DNA from: Thermoleophilia bacterium
GTDB taxonomy: Bacteria; Actinomycetota; Thermoleophilia; Miltoncostaeales; Miltoncostaeaceae
DNA: 38,454 nucleotides
Direction: 5' to 3'
NCBI GenBank assembly: GCA_017882545.1
Contig: JADGPG010000002.1
Location: 1-38,454 of the forward strand
This document shows, piece after piece, positions 1-7,761 of this stretch (position 1 is its first letter; each line of letters begins with the position of its first letter). The notes beneath the pieces were generated by a model. It saw only the letters and a program-made list of their open reading frames with translations. It ran no database searches and was not told where the DNA came from. The translations under genes and the position numbers were made by a program.

Positions 1-2
1 AG

Positions 3-185
3 ACCGCGCTGACCACCGGTCTGAATATGTCCTACTTCGCCCAGCAGGTCTCCATCTTCGGCATTGTCGTGGGCATCTGCAACGTGGTGATCGGCATCGG
101 TCTCGGCGTGCTCACGTTGTTCGCCTTCGGCCTGATGCCCTGGCGGCGAACCGGGGAGACCCCGAAGGGGGTCAGCCCCGAATAG
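3..185 (+). CDS. C-terminal end of an integral membrane protein (partial)
   Basis: The reading frame is open from the window edge and stops at TAG 183-185, leaving 60 residues. They contain one long hydrophobic segment (from about SIFGIVVGICNVVIG through GVLTLFAFGL) followed by a short basic, hydrophilic tail (PWRRTGETPKG). This is the layout of the last helix and cytoplasmic tail of a multi-pass transporter. The family cannot be named from this fragment; an MFS or peptide transporter is possible but unproven. No clear terminator follows the stop. Confidence 0.55.
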   Translation, partial: TALTTGLNMSYFAQQVSIFGIVVGICNVVIGIGLGVLTLFAFGLMPWRRTGETPKGVSPE

Positions 186-846
186 CTGATCCGCCGACAC
201 GTTCCGAACGCCTGACGTTGTGGGTGCCAGGCGCCGACGACCTCCAGGAGGTCCGGTTGGAGCACCCTCACGCTAGACCACCTGGCGCGGGCGTCCAGAG
301 TTCGTGCCCTTCGTGGCAAACGAGGGCGCGTTCATGGCCGCCCCGTGGTGCCGCCCCGACCATGATCTCGCGCCCTGCTGCTAGGGCTGCCCCCGCCCAA
401 CCGTCTGATCTGCCCGGCGGCAGTCGGCCTCGTTACCGAACCGGGCCGAGATACCCGACGTCATGGGGCCTGCCGTGGTTCCTACCGAGCGAGGATCTGT
501 CGGACATAGCCCGGCGAGGTCGACCCGATTTCGGCGCCTAAAGCCCACGGTCAGACTGGCCGGCCACGACCTCGCCCGGCGGATGATCACGTCGCTACCG
601 CCTAATTAGGGCGGGGCGATGCTCAGGCTCTAACTGGCGTCTGACCGAACAGACCAGCATTCGGCCCTCGGCACGGCCCTCCAAGCGGCCGCGTCCAACC
701 CGTTGACGCGCGACGTTCCGCAGTCGTAACCTGCCTTTCAAGGACCGAGCCAAGCAAGAAGTGTTCCGATCCGTCCCCCGCGTTCCGACCTGGACGCTGA
801 GGGCTGCCCACGGTCGTTCACAATTGGTGGGCGGGAATGGAGGCAC
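186..846. other. gene-poor stretch, no convincing gene
   Basis: About 660 bp in which every open frame has low-complexity Arg/Pro-rich translations typical of antisense frames in GC-rich DNA, with no ribosome binding site in front of a plausible start. A short perfect inverted repeat (gacctcc-a-ggaggtc) lies near 238-252. I see no RNA gene. It may be decayed element DNA. Confidence 0.4.
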
Positions 847-1176
847 GTGGTGTGGGGCACTCTTGAGTGGGCAGACATCGGGCCTGATCACTTGCTCGTC
901 GTCTGCAACAAGTGCGTCGACTCCAACGGACGTCGCCAGGGGGTGTTCGTTCTGGACACGGCACACGACGGCATGACCATCGGCCGCCTCTTGCGGAAGT
1001 GTCCACACAGCGGGTCCCCGCCAGACTTCCAAACCACGACCGCCCACCACTTGGCGTCAGTGCAGAAGAGGTCCGACGACCTGATGTCGTTCGAGGTTCA
1101 GACGATATCGACGGGCGACGCGTCGTGGACGCTCGGCCGCCGGGTCGACGTGTTGGCGATCGATCCGCTGTTGTAG
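847..1176 (+). CDS. hypothetical protein, 109 aa
   Basis: The GTG start at 847 (or the next GTG at 850) is preceded by ggagg at 839-843, a usable Shine-Dalgarno. The product is of mixed composition, with a CNKC pair near residue 21 and no signal peptide or membrane segment. I do not recognise a family. It lies in the gene-poor element-like region, alone on its strand. The reasonable ribosome site and balanced composition favour a real gene, but it could be a chance ORF. Confidence 0.4.
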   Translation: MVWGTLEWADIGPDHLLVVCNKCVDSNGRRQGVFVLDTAHDGMTIGRLLRKCPHSGSPPDFQTTTAHHLASVQKRSDDLMSFEVQTISTGDASWTLGRRVDVLAIDPLL

Positions 1177-1303
1177 GGAGGCGTTGCGAGCGTCACCGCC
1201 GTGATACGGCGGAGCGCTGAATCAGATCCGTGGTGGTCGGCGATAGGTACTGCGGCCACGGCGATATCGGCTTAGGCCCAAAGCTAGGTCCCGACCACTC
1301 TCA

Positions 1304-1876
1304 TCAGTATCCGCTCCCGCCGGAGGTTGACTTGGTCGCAGCGGTGATCGGGTTGCCAGACGGGTTTAGGACGTACCAGGTCCCGCCGAAGCTCTGGATG
1401 CCTTGGCCGTTGGCCTGCCCCGGGCCGGAGTCCGCGGCGAATTCGTACATCAGCCACCCGTTGTAGGTCGGGTAGGTCTCGCCGTCGCTGAGCTTCTTAG
1501 ATCCGAGGAGCGACGCCTGAATGCCGGTGCCGGCCTTCGCGGAGGTAACGCCGCTGGGCAGTGGGAGGTCGGGCCAGGCCTTGGTGCAGCCACTCGCGTC
1601 GGCACAAGGCACGTTGATGTGACCACCTGAGGTCAGGATGTAGACGGTGCGGCCGCTGGCGTCCACAAGAACCGATCCGAGCCCGGACACGTTGGCTGCG
1701 CTAAAGGACGTGCCCGGCTTTGCTGCTGAGCTGGTGGTGGGAGTCGACGCCTGACTCGTCGTCGTGGAGGAGCTGCTGCTACCGCAGGCGGCGAGGGTGA
1801 CCGCAGCAGCCAGCGCACCTACGGCGAGCAGCGTTTTCTGTGAGCGACGACCGACTTTGATTGGAGAGCTGGGCAC
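1304..1876 (-). CDS. lipoprotein with Y-x4-D secreted repeats (PF03640-like)
   Basis: I place the start at GTG 1876: it has an aaggcaggt ribosome site about 10 nt upstream and gives a clean lipoprotein signal (VGRRSQKTLLAVGALAAAVTLAAC, shown here in part as LLAVGALAAAVTLAAC) with the lipidated Cys at about residue 31. The longer frame to 1963 would put 29 unrelated residues before the signal. A Ser/Thr-rich linker follows. The mature domain has VLVDASGRTVYIL, a CADASGCTKAWPDL segment with two Cys, and a second unit ending FGGTWYVLNPSG, as in secreted repeat proteins of the PF03640 family. These are extracytoplasmic and of uncertain function; some relatives sit near electron-transfer genes, but there is no such context here. 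Confidence 0.8.
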   Translation of the reverse strand: MPSSPIKVGRRSQKTLLAVGALAAAVTLAACGSSSSSTTTSQASTPTTSSAAKPGTSFSAANVSGLGSVLVDASGRTVYILTSGGHINVPCADASGCTKAWPDLPLPSGVTSAKAGTGIQASLLGSKKLSDGETYPTYNGWLMYEFAADSGPGQANGQGIQSFGGTWYVLNPSGNPITAATKSTSGGSGY

Positions 1877-1999
1877 GCGTTCGACCTGCCTTCTCGGATT
1901 CACGGGGCTGCCGACTCCGCCGGGGACGGGGTAGGCCTCTGTCCCTTGACACGGATGGAACAAGTGGATGGTTCAACTCCGGGGCTGCGCCGGTCGTTA

Positions 2000-2016
2000 C
2001 CGCCTTCATGAGGCGG
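2000..2016. repeat. small hairpin, copy 1 of a gttaccgcctt repeat
   Basis: ccgcct-tcatg-aggcgg forms a perfect 6-bp stem. The preceding gttaccgcctt (1996-2006) recurs at 3278-3288 before a similar ccgcc/ggcgg stem (3282-3298). Both copies lie between genes of the element-like region. Function unknown. Confidence 0.35.
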
Positions 2017-2094
2017 CGCGCTGCTCAGGATTGAGCTGGGGTCTGCGCGTTCAATGTGGGTCGCTCCCCTAACCGCGCCCCTACTGTGCTGGCG

Positions 2095-2376
2095 TTAAGG
2101 GCCCTCGACGCTGATTCTGATGCCCGGGATTTCGTCCGACGGTTCTTTTACGAACACGATGCACTGGGCCTCTTGCGCGCCTGGCACAAGGTTCCAGCAG
2201 ATAGACAACACGACGCCCATGGTTGGTTCTTCGTCGGACGTGCGGATGGAGACCGCCTCACCAGCCAGCGGGACGCGGGCCACGTTGACCTTCATGATCT
2301 CACTCACTCCGTTGGAGCGAAGGGTCTCGCCAAGCTCTTCTGCGAACAGGAATGTGACCGTCTCTGATACCGGCAT
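2095..2376 (-). CDS. hypothetical protein, 93 aa
   Basis: The start ATG at 2376 has gaggagt a few bases upstream, a good Shine-Dalgarno. The longer frame to 2457 lacks this support. The product (MPVSETVTFLFAEELGETLR...) is acidic, soluble and of balanced composition, with a hydrophobic middle (TMGVVLSICWNLVPG) too short and polar for a membrane helix. The layout suggests a small alpha/beta domain; no family is recognised. It follows the HNH gene on the same strand with 93 bp between them, so the two may share a transcript. Confidence 0.6.
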   Translation of the reverse strand: MPVSETVTFLFAEELGETLRSNGVSEIMKVNVARVPLAGEAVSIRTSDEEPTMGVVLSICWNLVPGAQEAQCIVFVKEPSDEIPGIRISVEGP

Positions 2377-2469
2377 TGGGACTCCTCTACTTGGGCGCGG
2401 CTGTACCCAAGTAATGATGGTCTCGCGGTCGGCCGTGACTCGCCGGCCAGCGTGCACAGCGCACTGGCG

Positions 2470-3198
2470 TCAGTCGCGGAACGTGACTTGAACTAGGTCC
2501 GGGGAGAGGTTGCCGCCGCGTCCTTGAAGCCGTCGCAGGGGCGATCCACTGCGCAGCTTGATGACGCCCGTCGGCAGGCGGATGTCGCTCTCGAACTGCG
2601 AGTCCGCAACCCACAGCTGGAGCGGCGGGAGGCTAAGCGCGAGGACGGCCGTGAACGGCTTGCGGATCCCATTGGGATGAGTTCGCGCATTACCGAAGCC
2701 GTATCCCACGGAACCATCACTCCGGGCTGCCCCGGTCACTAGACCCTCGGTGGCATCTTCGGCCCCGGCGGCGAGACGCCCAGCACGATTGAAGTTCGGG
2801 ATCACGGCTCCTTCGCCGCGCTCGATGGCTTGTTCGAGATCTCGCCACCGGCCGTCGCGGAGCGACCACACATGCAGCCGCGTCGCGAGCCACCGGGAGA
2901 CAGAGTCGTATCCGTCAGCCTCCAATCGGCCGTCGCGGAGCCATGCGTCGAACGCGGCTGCCGCTGCGTTCTCCAGATCGGAGAGCCACCCGTTGTTGCA
3001 TTCCGCACAGGCGATCCCGACCGTCATCTTGCGAAGTGCCACGGATCGGACGTCGGGATCATCCGGATTGGCGGGCGGATACGACAACTCGGCAACGGAC
3101 GCCTTGCCGTCGAGCTGGAATGCCTGCTTGATCGGCTTCGAGATCAAGTGCTCCTGGGTGAGCGGGCGATCCTCGGAGCAGAACAAGCAGCGATCCAT
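2470..3198 (-). CDS. HNH-type zinc-finger protein, probable endonuclease
   Basis: A 242-aa product with CLFC near the N-terminus, then the EHLISKPI motif, then CAECNNGWLSDLE near residue 65. Two CxxC pairs flanking an EH motif, with an N-rich second knuckle, are the pattern of HNH_5-like nuclease domains; the middle and C-terminal parts are not recognised. The start is set at ATG 3198 because a TATCGT -10 box (3211-3206, minus strand) ends exactly 7 nt before it, which fits a leaderless transcript; GTG 3201 is the alternative. Such genes are common in phages and integrative elements, matching the integrase next door. The role (defence, element maintenance) is not shown. Confidence 0.7.
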   Translation of the reverse strand: MDRCLFCSEDRPLTQEHLISKPIKQAFQLDGKASVAELSYPPANPDDPDVRSVALRKMTVGIACAECNNGWLSDLENAAAAAFDAWLRDGRLEADGYDSVSRWLATRLHVWSLRDGRWRDLEQAIERGEGAVIPNFNRAGRLAAGAEDATEGLVTGAARSDGSVGYGFGNARTHPNGIRKPFTAVLALSLPPLQLWVADSQFESDIRLPTGVIKLRSGSPLRRLQGRGGNLSPDLVQVTFRD

Positions 3199-3307
3199 CA
3201 CATTGACGATATCGAGCGCTGCGGCGGGGCTGGCCAGTCAGCAGCACGCCGCACCGCGCTAGCGTCCACTTGCCGGTGTTACCGCCTTTACGCGGCGGGG
3301 AAAATAA

Positions 3308-3339
3308 TACAAGAATGCCTGCAAAAAGGTATACTTGTA
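3308..3339. promoter_or_regulatory. inverted repeat and -10 box upstream of the integrase
   Basis: An AT-rich patch holds tacaagaat (3308-3316) and its near-complement atacttgta (3331-3339), 8 of 9 positions matching, 14 nt apart. A TATACT hexamer (3330-3335) overlaps the right arm and would give a start site about 50 nt before the integrase ATG. It could be an operator for a repressor or an arm-type integrase site; the sequence does not decide. Confidence 0.45.
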
Positions 3340-3394
3340 CAGAACGACCGGCCCTCGGCCCCGGGTTCGGCCCTGACAACGCGAGTTCCACCAC

Positions 3395-4525
3395 ATGAGC
3401 GACATCCGCAGGCGCAAAGGTAAAAACGGCAACGTCACGTACCAGCTGCGCTGGTACTACGACGACGCCAACGGCATCAAGCGCCGCGCATCCAAGACGT
3501 ATAGGACCCACGCCAGAGCCAAGGAGGAAAAGGCCAAGGTTGACTCAGACCTGCACCTCCGCAAGCACGTTGACCCGCGCTCCAAGAAGATCCCCTTCTC
3601 GCAGCTGGCAGACGAGTGGCAGCAGAGCACGTCATGGCTCGCCATAAAAGCCACCACCAAGGCGCGGTACGAGAGCGTCCTGCGCGTGCACCTACTACCG
3701 CTCTGGGGCAACGTCCCCTTGGAGACGATCACTCGCGGATCAGTTGACGCATGGGTCGCAGACCTGATCCGTAGCGGGATGCCGCTGGGCACCATCCAGA
3801 AGATCCACAGCGTCTTCCGTAGTGCGCTGAGCTACGGGGTGGACATGGGACGGATCAACGACAACCCCGCCAAGGGCGTAAAGATCGGGCCGATCCCGCA
3901 GCGCGAGATGCTCTATCTGGACCCGGAAGAGGTCAACGCACTGGCAGATGCGGTGCCGGCTCGCTACCGGGCGGCGATCCTGCTGGGAGCGTACGGGGGA
4001 TTGCGCGCGGGTGAGATGTGGGGTCTGAAGCGCAAGCGGCTCAACACGCTCAGCGGCAAGCTCACGGTGGCGGAGACCGTTGTGCGGGTCGACGGCGTCG
4101 GACTCGCTTGGGACACGCCCAAGACCCACGAGCGTCGGACGATCGACCTGCCGCCGTTCCTGTGCAAGGAACTCGACGCTCACCTCCGGACCTTCACGGA
4201 GGGTGGGACCGGCCCGGAGGACGTCGTCTTCACGAACGCGAGCGGCGGTCTACAGTCGGAGTCGCGGTTTCTGCGGGACGTGTTTAAGCCCGCCGTGCTG
4301 AAGGCAGTGCCTAACAAGCCAGGACTTCGGTTCCATGACCTGCGCCACACCTGCGCCACGCTCTTGATCGCGAAGAACGTGTACCCACTGCTGATTTCCA
4401 GATACCTCGGCCATTCATCGATCAAGATCACGATGGACCGCTATGGCCACCTCCTGCCGAGTCAGCACGAGGCAGCCATGCGCGGTCTAGAAGAACTGCA
4501 CCAGGCTAGCTTGGTTGAGTCGTAG
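3395..4525 (+). CDS. int: tyrosine-family site-specific integrase
   Basis: A 376-residue integrase of typical length. The N-terminal 45 residues (RRKGKNGNVTYQLRWYYDD...) resemble an arm-binding beta-sheet domain, residues about 65-160 form the SAM-like core-binding domain, and the catalytic domain follows. The active-site residues are visible: R204 in GGLRAGE, K243 in the TPKTHERR hairpin, H314 and R317 in HDLRHT, H340 in LGHSS and Y350 in MDRYGHLL. All are intact, so the protein should be active. It lies 374 bp from the 3' end of tRNA-Glu, the usual position for an integrase of an element inserted at a tRNA gene. No excisionase-like gene is evident beside it. No strong ribosome site precedes the ATG. 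Confidence 0.95.
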   Translation: MSDIRRRKGKNGNVTYQLRWYYDDANGIKRRASKTYRTHARAKEEKAKVDSDLHLRKHVDPRSKKIPFSQLADEWQQSTSWLAIKATTKARYESVLRVHLLPLWGNVPLETITRGSVDAWVADLIRSGMPLGTIQKIHSVFRSALSYGVDMGRINDNPAKGVKIGPIPQREMLYLDPEEVNALADAVPARYRAAILLGAYGGLRAGEMWGLKRKRLNTLSGKLTVAETVVRVDGVGLAWDTPKTHERRTIDLPPFLCKELDAHLRTFTEGGTGPEDVVFTNASGGLQSESRFLRDVFKPAVLKAVPNKPGLRFHDLRHTCATLLIAKNVYPLLISRYLGHSSIKITMDRYGHLLPSQHEAAMRGLEELHQASLVES

Positions 4526-4758
4526 GGCCAGCCTGCTTGACGATGTGTACCGCCAGCTCGGTCTGAAACTTCGGAATGCTCTCCCGCGCGTCCCAGAGCG
4601 CGTCTACCATGTCGTGGTATCCCGGCCCGGCCTGTTCGAATTCCATTAGGTCGCGGTATCGGTCTACGGATTCGCCCAGTAGGACGCGCAAGCCGTCTAG
4701 CTACCCAGTAGAGCGCCGCTGGGTCGGTTTGGGTGGGGTGAAGCTCAGTGCTGGTCAT
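4506..4758 (-). pseudogene. small hypothetical gene interrupted by a frameshift
   Basis: The ATG at 4758 has ggag 6 nt upstream and begins MTSTELHPTQTDPAALYW. Near 4700 this frame runs into unrelated Arg/Pro-rich sequence, while the next frame carries LDGLRVLLGESVDRYRDLM and continues as a natural-looking acidic helix to a stop at 4506. The break sits at tgg-gtag-ctagac: removing 4 nt (gtag) joins the two halves into a protein of about 78 residues. The two halves fit one gene disrupted by a 4-bp insertion. Its 3' end overlaps the integrase by 20 bp. No family recognised. The alternative is a shorter real gene from ATG 4691. Confidence 0.45.
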
Positions 4759-4898
4759 GACGTTCTCCGTTCTCGGAATGATGGGGCTGTTCCGAGCGGA
4801 CCGCCGGGGCCGAAACGGGGCCGAATCGGACTTTCCGACCCGATCCTGTTCGGCGTTAGCGGCGTGAGAACCCTTATGCCAAAAGCACTCTCAGGCGA

Positions 4899-4971
4899 TG
4901 CCCCCAACGGGATTCGAACCCGTGTTGCCGCCTTGAAAGGGCGGAGTCCTAGGCCACTAGACGATGGGGAC
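4899..4971 (-). tRNA. tRNA-Glu (anticodon UUC)
   Basis: The minus strand reads gtccccatcgtctagtgg... and folds as a complete cloverleaf. The acceptor stem is GTCCCCA/TGGGGGC with one G-U pair, the anticodon stem is ccgcc/ggcgg around the loop ctTTCaa, and the T arm is cgggTTCGAatcccg. The discriminator base is A and CCA is not encoded. Its 3' end points toward the integrase, consistent with use as an attachment site. Confidence 0.96.
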
Positions 4972-5017
4972 CGCGCCGAGGACATTACCGAGCCGGAGCC
5001 GCATTTTGGGCCAGTGA

Positions 5018-5061
5018 AAAGGCCCGGAGCACAATCGACATGAGCCGATCTGCTCCGGGCC
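5018..5061 (-). terminator. Rho-independent terminator upstream of tRNA-Glu
   Basis: Arms ggcccggagca (5021-5031) and tgctccgggcc (5051-5061) are perfectly complementary over 11 bp with a 19-nt loop. Read on the minus strand, the stem is followed directly by a short T run (cctttt). It ends the small transcript starting near 5193, about 47 nt before the tRNA. Confidence 0.7.
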
Positions 5062-5172
5062 CGGTGGCAGCAGTGGTTTGGCCAATGGGACGGTTGCCCG
5101 CCCCCGTGCTGCCGAGGTGCGCATGGGGACGCGTCCCCTAGCTACTGCCACCTCCACAATGATCACTAATTT

Positions 5173-5188
5173 GGACCACCTCCTTTCT
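5173..5188 (-). promoter_or_regulatory. extended Shine-Dalgarno, 15 of 16 nt complementary to the 16S rRNA 3' end
   Basis: The minus strand reads agaaaggaggtggtcc. The expected complement of an actinobacterial 16S tail (ggatcacctcctttct) is agaaaggaggtgatcc, so only one position differs. Ordinary genes in this window use 4-6 nt matches. The nearest start is GTG 5166. Confidence 0.7.
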
Positions 5189-5413
5189 GTGGTATCCCGA
5201 CATTAGTGCACCTCCAGGACGCCGCAAAGCGGGTCCGGGCGGACTCGCCTGGGCGGCGGTTCCCGGGCCCGTCCGCGGCCTCGCGGGCTATCGTGTTCGT
5301 CGGGCACCGGGCCGTCCCCAGGTCCGTCACGAACGCGGCGCTCCAGCGCAGCGCACCCCCCGTCAATCGCCGCCGAATGTTCAGGACGCGGCCCATGCCA
5401 AGGAGCGTCCGGA

Positions 5414-5698
5414 ATGGCGCGAGCACTCTGGAACGGAGCGGTGATTGCGGAGTCCGATGCGACCGTGCAGGTCGAGGGCAATCAGTACTTTCCGCCCGAC
5501 GCGGTCCACCGCGAGTACCTGCGCGACTCGGCGACGCACACGGTCTGCGGCTGGAAGGGCACGGCCAGCTATTGCGACGTGGTCGTCGGTGATGCGGTCA
5601 GTTCAGACGCCGCGTGGTACTACCCGTCGCCGTTGGATGCCGCACAGAACATCAGCGGCTACGTCGCGTTCTGGCGCGGGATCACCGTCGAGCTGTAG
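5414..5698 (+). CDS. DUF427 domain protein
   Basis: The 94-residue product is a full-length DUF427 (PF04248) domain: ARALWNGAVIAES at the start, EGNQYFPPDAVHREYL, the signature THTVCGWKGTASYCDVVV, then DAAWYYPSPLDAA and VAFWRGITVEL at the end. These small proteins adopt a compact beta fold; the biochemical role is not established. The ATG has aaggag about 9 nt upstream. Its 3' end overlaps the 3' end of the convergent DUF1365-CFA gene by 40 bp. Confidence 0.92.
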   Translation: MARALWNGAVIAESDATVQVEGNQYFPPDAVHREYLRDSATHTVCGWKGTASYCDVVVGDAVSSDAAWYYPSPLDAAQNISGYVAFWRGITVEL

Positions 5699-7761
5699 AT
5701 CGGCGTGGGTGCTCGGTCTGACGCGATCTGCGGCACACCGAGCCGGTCGTTGAACGGGCGGGTCAGCACCAGCTGGTAGTCGAGGATGGAGCGGGCCCGG
5801 AACGCGGCCTCGCACGATGCGAGGTAGAAGTTCCAGCCACGGATGAACTGCTCGTCGAAGCCGAGGGCCAACACCCCTCTATGGGCCGCGGCGAAGTTCT
5901 GGCGCCAGAGCTCGAGGGTGCGTGCGTAATTGATCCCGATGTCCTCGACGCCGTGGATGATCAGCTGGGAGTGGCCCGCCATGGCGTGCGACATCGCCGC
6001 GAGCGACGGCAGGTTTCCGCCGGGGAAGACATATTCGCTGATCCAGTCGCGGCTGCGCCGGTAGCGTTCGTAGCGTTGGTCCGGCATCGAAATCGCCTGG
6101 ATGCAGGCGATGCCGTCCTGGGCGAGCAGGCGATCGACGGTCGCGAAGTAGCGCGGCAACTCACGGTGGCCGATCGCCTCGATCATCTCTGTCGATGCGA
6201 TCTGCGTGAACGTCCCATCGATGGTGCGGTAGTCCTGGAGACGCAACTCAACACGGTCCGCGAGCCCCGCCGCGTGGACCCGCGCGCGCGCCAGGACGAG
6301 CTGCTCGTCGGACAGCGTGACGCCGGTGACCCGCGCGCCGAACTCGCCCGCGGCCACGATCGCGAACGATCCCCACCCGCAGCCGATTTCCAGAACGTGA
6401 TCCCCCGGGGAGAGCCGGAGCTTTTGGCAGATCATCCGGTGCTTGGCGAGTTGGGCCGTCTCGAGATCGTCGTCGGGGTCGGCAAAGACCGCGCAGGAGT
6501 ACGTGAGAGAGGGGTCGAGAAACAGGGCATACAGGTCGTTGCCGAGGTCGTAGTGGTAGTGGATTTGGTGGCGGGCAACCGCCATCGACACCCGCTCGGG
6601 CACGCGCGGGCGATGGTCCCTTATTCGGGTCAGCAGGCGCCCCCGGGGGGTCGATGCGAGTGCGTTGGCGCGCCGCATAAGGAGCTCGATCGCGATCGGG
6701 AGGTCGTCGGCGTCCCATTCCCCGGCCACGTAGGACTCGCCGACCCCGGTCATTCCGCGGGTCGCGATGCGGCGGAAGAGGTTGCCCGAATGAATCCGGA
6801 TCACGGCGGCGGGCCCCGGAGCGGACGCGACGGCGCGCTGGACGCGCCCGTCGGGAAAGCGCACCTCCATGGTTCCCCGCGGCGGGTGTCGCAGCACCCC
6901 GCTGGCAAGCCGCGCCACGATCGGTGAGAGCGGCGACCGCCGCGGGCGAGGTGGCGGCCGAAGACCGCGCCGCCCGGACGGTGCGGCCTTCGCAACGATC
7001 GACCCTTCGCCAGTGCGGAACGGCGGCTTGCGGATGACGGGCACGCCCTTCTTGTACAGCCGCAGCGCCTCGAGATTGATGAGTGCGGTCACGCGCTGGG
7101 GCATCAGCGGCGCCCGCAGCTGCGCCGCGACCAGCTCACGCCGGGTAAACGGCCGCCGCCGCCCCGTCAGCGTCGTGTGCAGGACCATGGCGTCCCCGTC
7201 GACGACCGAGATCGCGAGCGCCAGGCGCTCACCGGGCGGTGACGCGACCACGCGGTAGCGCTGGTCCATGCCGAAGAATGGCGACACATGCAGGGCCTTG
7301 TTGGCCTCCCACGCGAGTTGGGTTCCGTGGCGGGTGGCTTTGCTGCCCGGGAAGACGTAGGTGTGACGTTCGCCGAAGGTATTCGAGACCTCGGCAACCA
7401 GGGCGGCGAGACCGCCGTCCTGGTCCCAGCACCAGAAGCACGTGATCGGGTTGAACACGTAGCCCAGCGTCCGCAGGTTCGTGACCATGAGGATCCGGCC
7501 GTCGGCGATCCCGATCCCGTGGTTCCCGAGGAGTTTGGCGACGTTGCCGCGGAGACCGAGTGCCGGATCGCCGAAGTGGTCGTCCGCGCGCAGGCTGAGA
7601 AGCCCGCGCCGGTCGATGGTGAGCAGCCCGGTGCTGCGCGCCAAATGCGCCGCCTCGTCGAGATCGATCGCGTACATCACGACGCGGTGGCGGAAGCTGT
7701 GCGCGGCGACCGCGGTGCGGGAGTGCATGACGTTGCCGATGTAGATGCCCGATCTCACCAC
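5659..7761 (-). CDS. fusion of DUF1365 and cyclopropane-fatty-acid synthase-like methyltransferase
   Basis: The 700-residue product has two domains. Residues about 1-245 are DUF1365: GNVMHSR start, NPITCFWCWD (104-113), EVSNTFGERHTYV (124-136), KALHVSPFFGMD (155-166). After a Pro/Arg linker (about 250-290), residues 290-700 are a CFA-synthase-type SAM methyltransferase with HYDLGNDLYALFLDPSLTYS (about 403-422) and the SAM loop VLEIGCGWGS (456-465). CFA synthases methylate unsaturated phospholipid acyl chains; DUF1365 is of unknown activity but commonly neighbours them as a separate gene. The GTG start at 7761 (or 7758) overlaps the stop of the FAD oxidoreductase, so the two are translationally coupled. 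The linker looks designed rather than a read-through artefact, because no stop or start signal lies there. The fusion is in frame and uninterrupted. Confidence 0.93.
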   Translation of the reverse strand: MVRSGIYIGNVMHSRTAVAAHSFRHRVVMYAIDLDEAAHLARSTGLLTIDRRGLLSLRADDHFGDPALGLRGNVAKLLGNHGIGIADGRILMVTNLRTLGYVFNPITCFWCWDQDGGLAALVAEVSNTFGERHTYVFPGSKATRHGTQLAWEANKALHVSPFFGMDQRYRVVASPPGERLALAISVVDGDAMVLHTTLTGRRRPFTRRELVAAQLRAPLMPQRVTALINLEALRLYKKGVPVIRKPPFRTGEGSIVAKAAPSGRRGLRPPPRPRRSPLSPIVARLASGVLRHPPRGTMEVRFPDGRVQRAVASAPGPAAVIRIHSGNLFRRIATRGMTGVGESYVAGEWDADDLPIAIELLMRRANALASTPRGRLLTRIRDHRPRVPERVSMAVARHQIHYHYDLGNDLYALFLDPSLTYSCAVFADPDDDLETAQLAKHRMICQKLRLSPGDHVLEIGCGWGSFAIVAAGEFGARVTGVTLSDEQLVLARARVHAAGLADRVELRLQDYRTIDGTFTQIASTEMIEAIGHRELPRYFATVDRLLAQDGIACIQAISMPDQRYERYRRSRDWISEYVFPGGNLPSLAAMSHAMAGHSQLIIHGVEDIGINYARTLELWRQNFAAAHRGVLALGFDEQFIRGWNFYLASCEAAFRARSILDYQLVLTRPFNDRLGVPQIASDRAPTPIYSSTVIPRQNAT

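Larger units (their letters stand above)
5018..5193 (-). ncRNA. predicted short transcript (sRNA or leader-peptide mRNA) with an extended Shine-Dalgarno
   Basis: A promoter-like pair (ttgcgg 5227-5222, 16-nt spacer, taatgt 5205-5200, minus strand) would start RNA near 5193. The RNA then has agaaaggaggtggtcc (5188-5173), a GTG codon at 5166, a perfect 14-nt palindrome ggggacgcgtcccc (5125-5138) and the terminator ending near 5018. The frame from GTG 5166 stays open beyond the terminator to 4957, so it is either a decoy frame or a peptide translated without an in-transcript stop. No known RNA family is recognised. The choice between a small RNA and a short coding mRNA is open. Confidence 0.35.

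Noticed and set aside
4957-5166. 69-aa coding gene upstream of tRNA-Glu
   Set aside because: The frame passes through a terminator hairpin and the 5' end of the tRNA, so a full-length product from this transcript is unlikely; kept only as a short transcript.
5173-5188. 16S rRNA 3' fragment on the plus strand (ggaccacctcctttct)
   Set aside because: Only the tail motif matches; the conserved helix 45 sequence that should precede it is absent, so it reads better as a strong Shine-Dalgarno on the minus strand.
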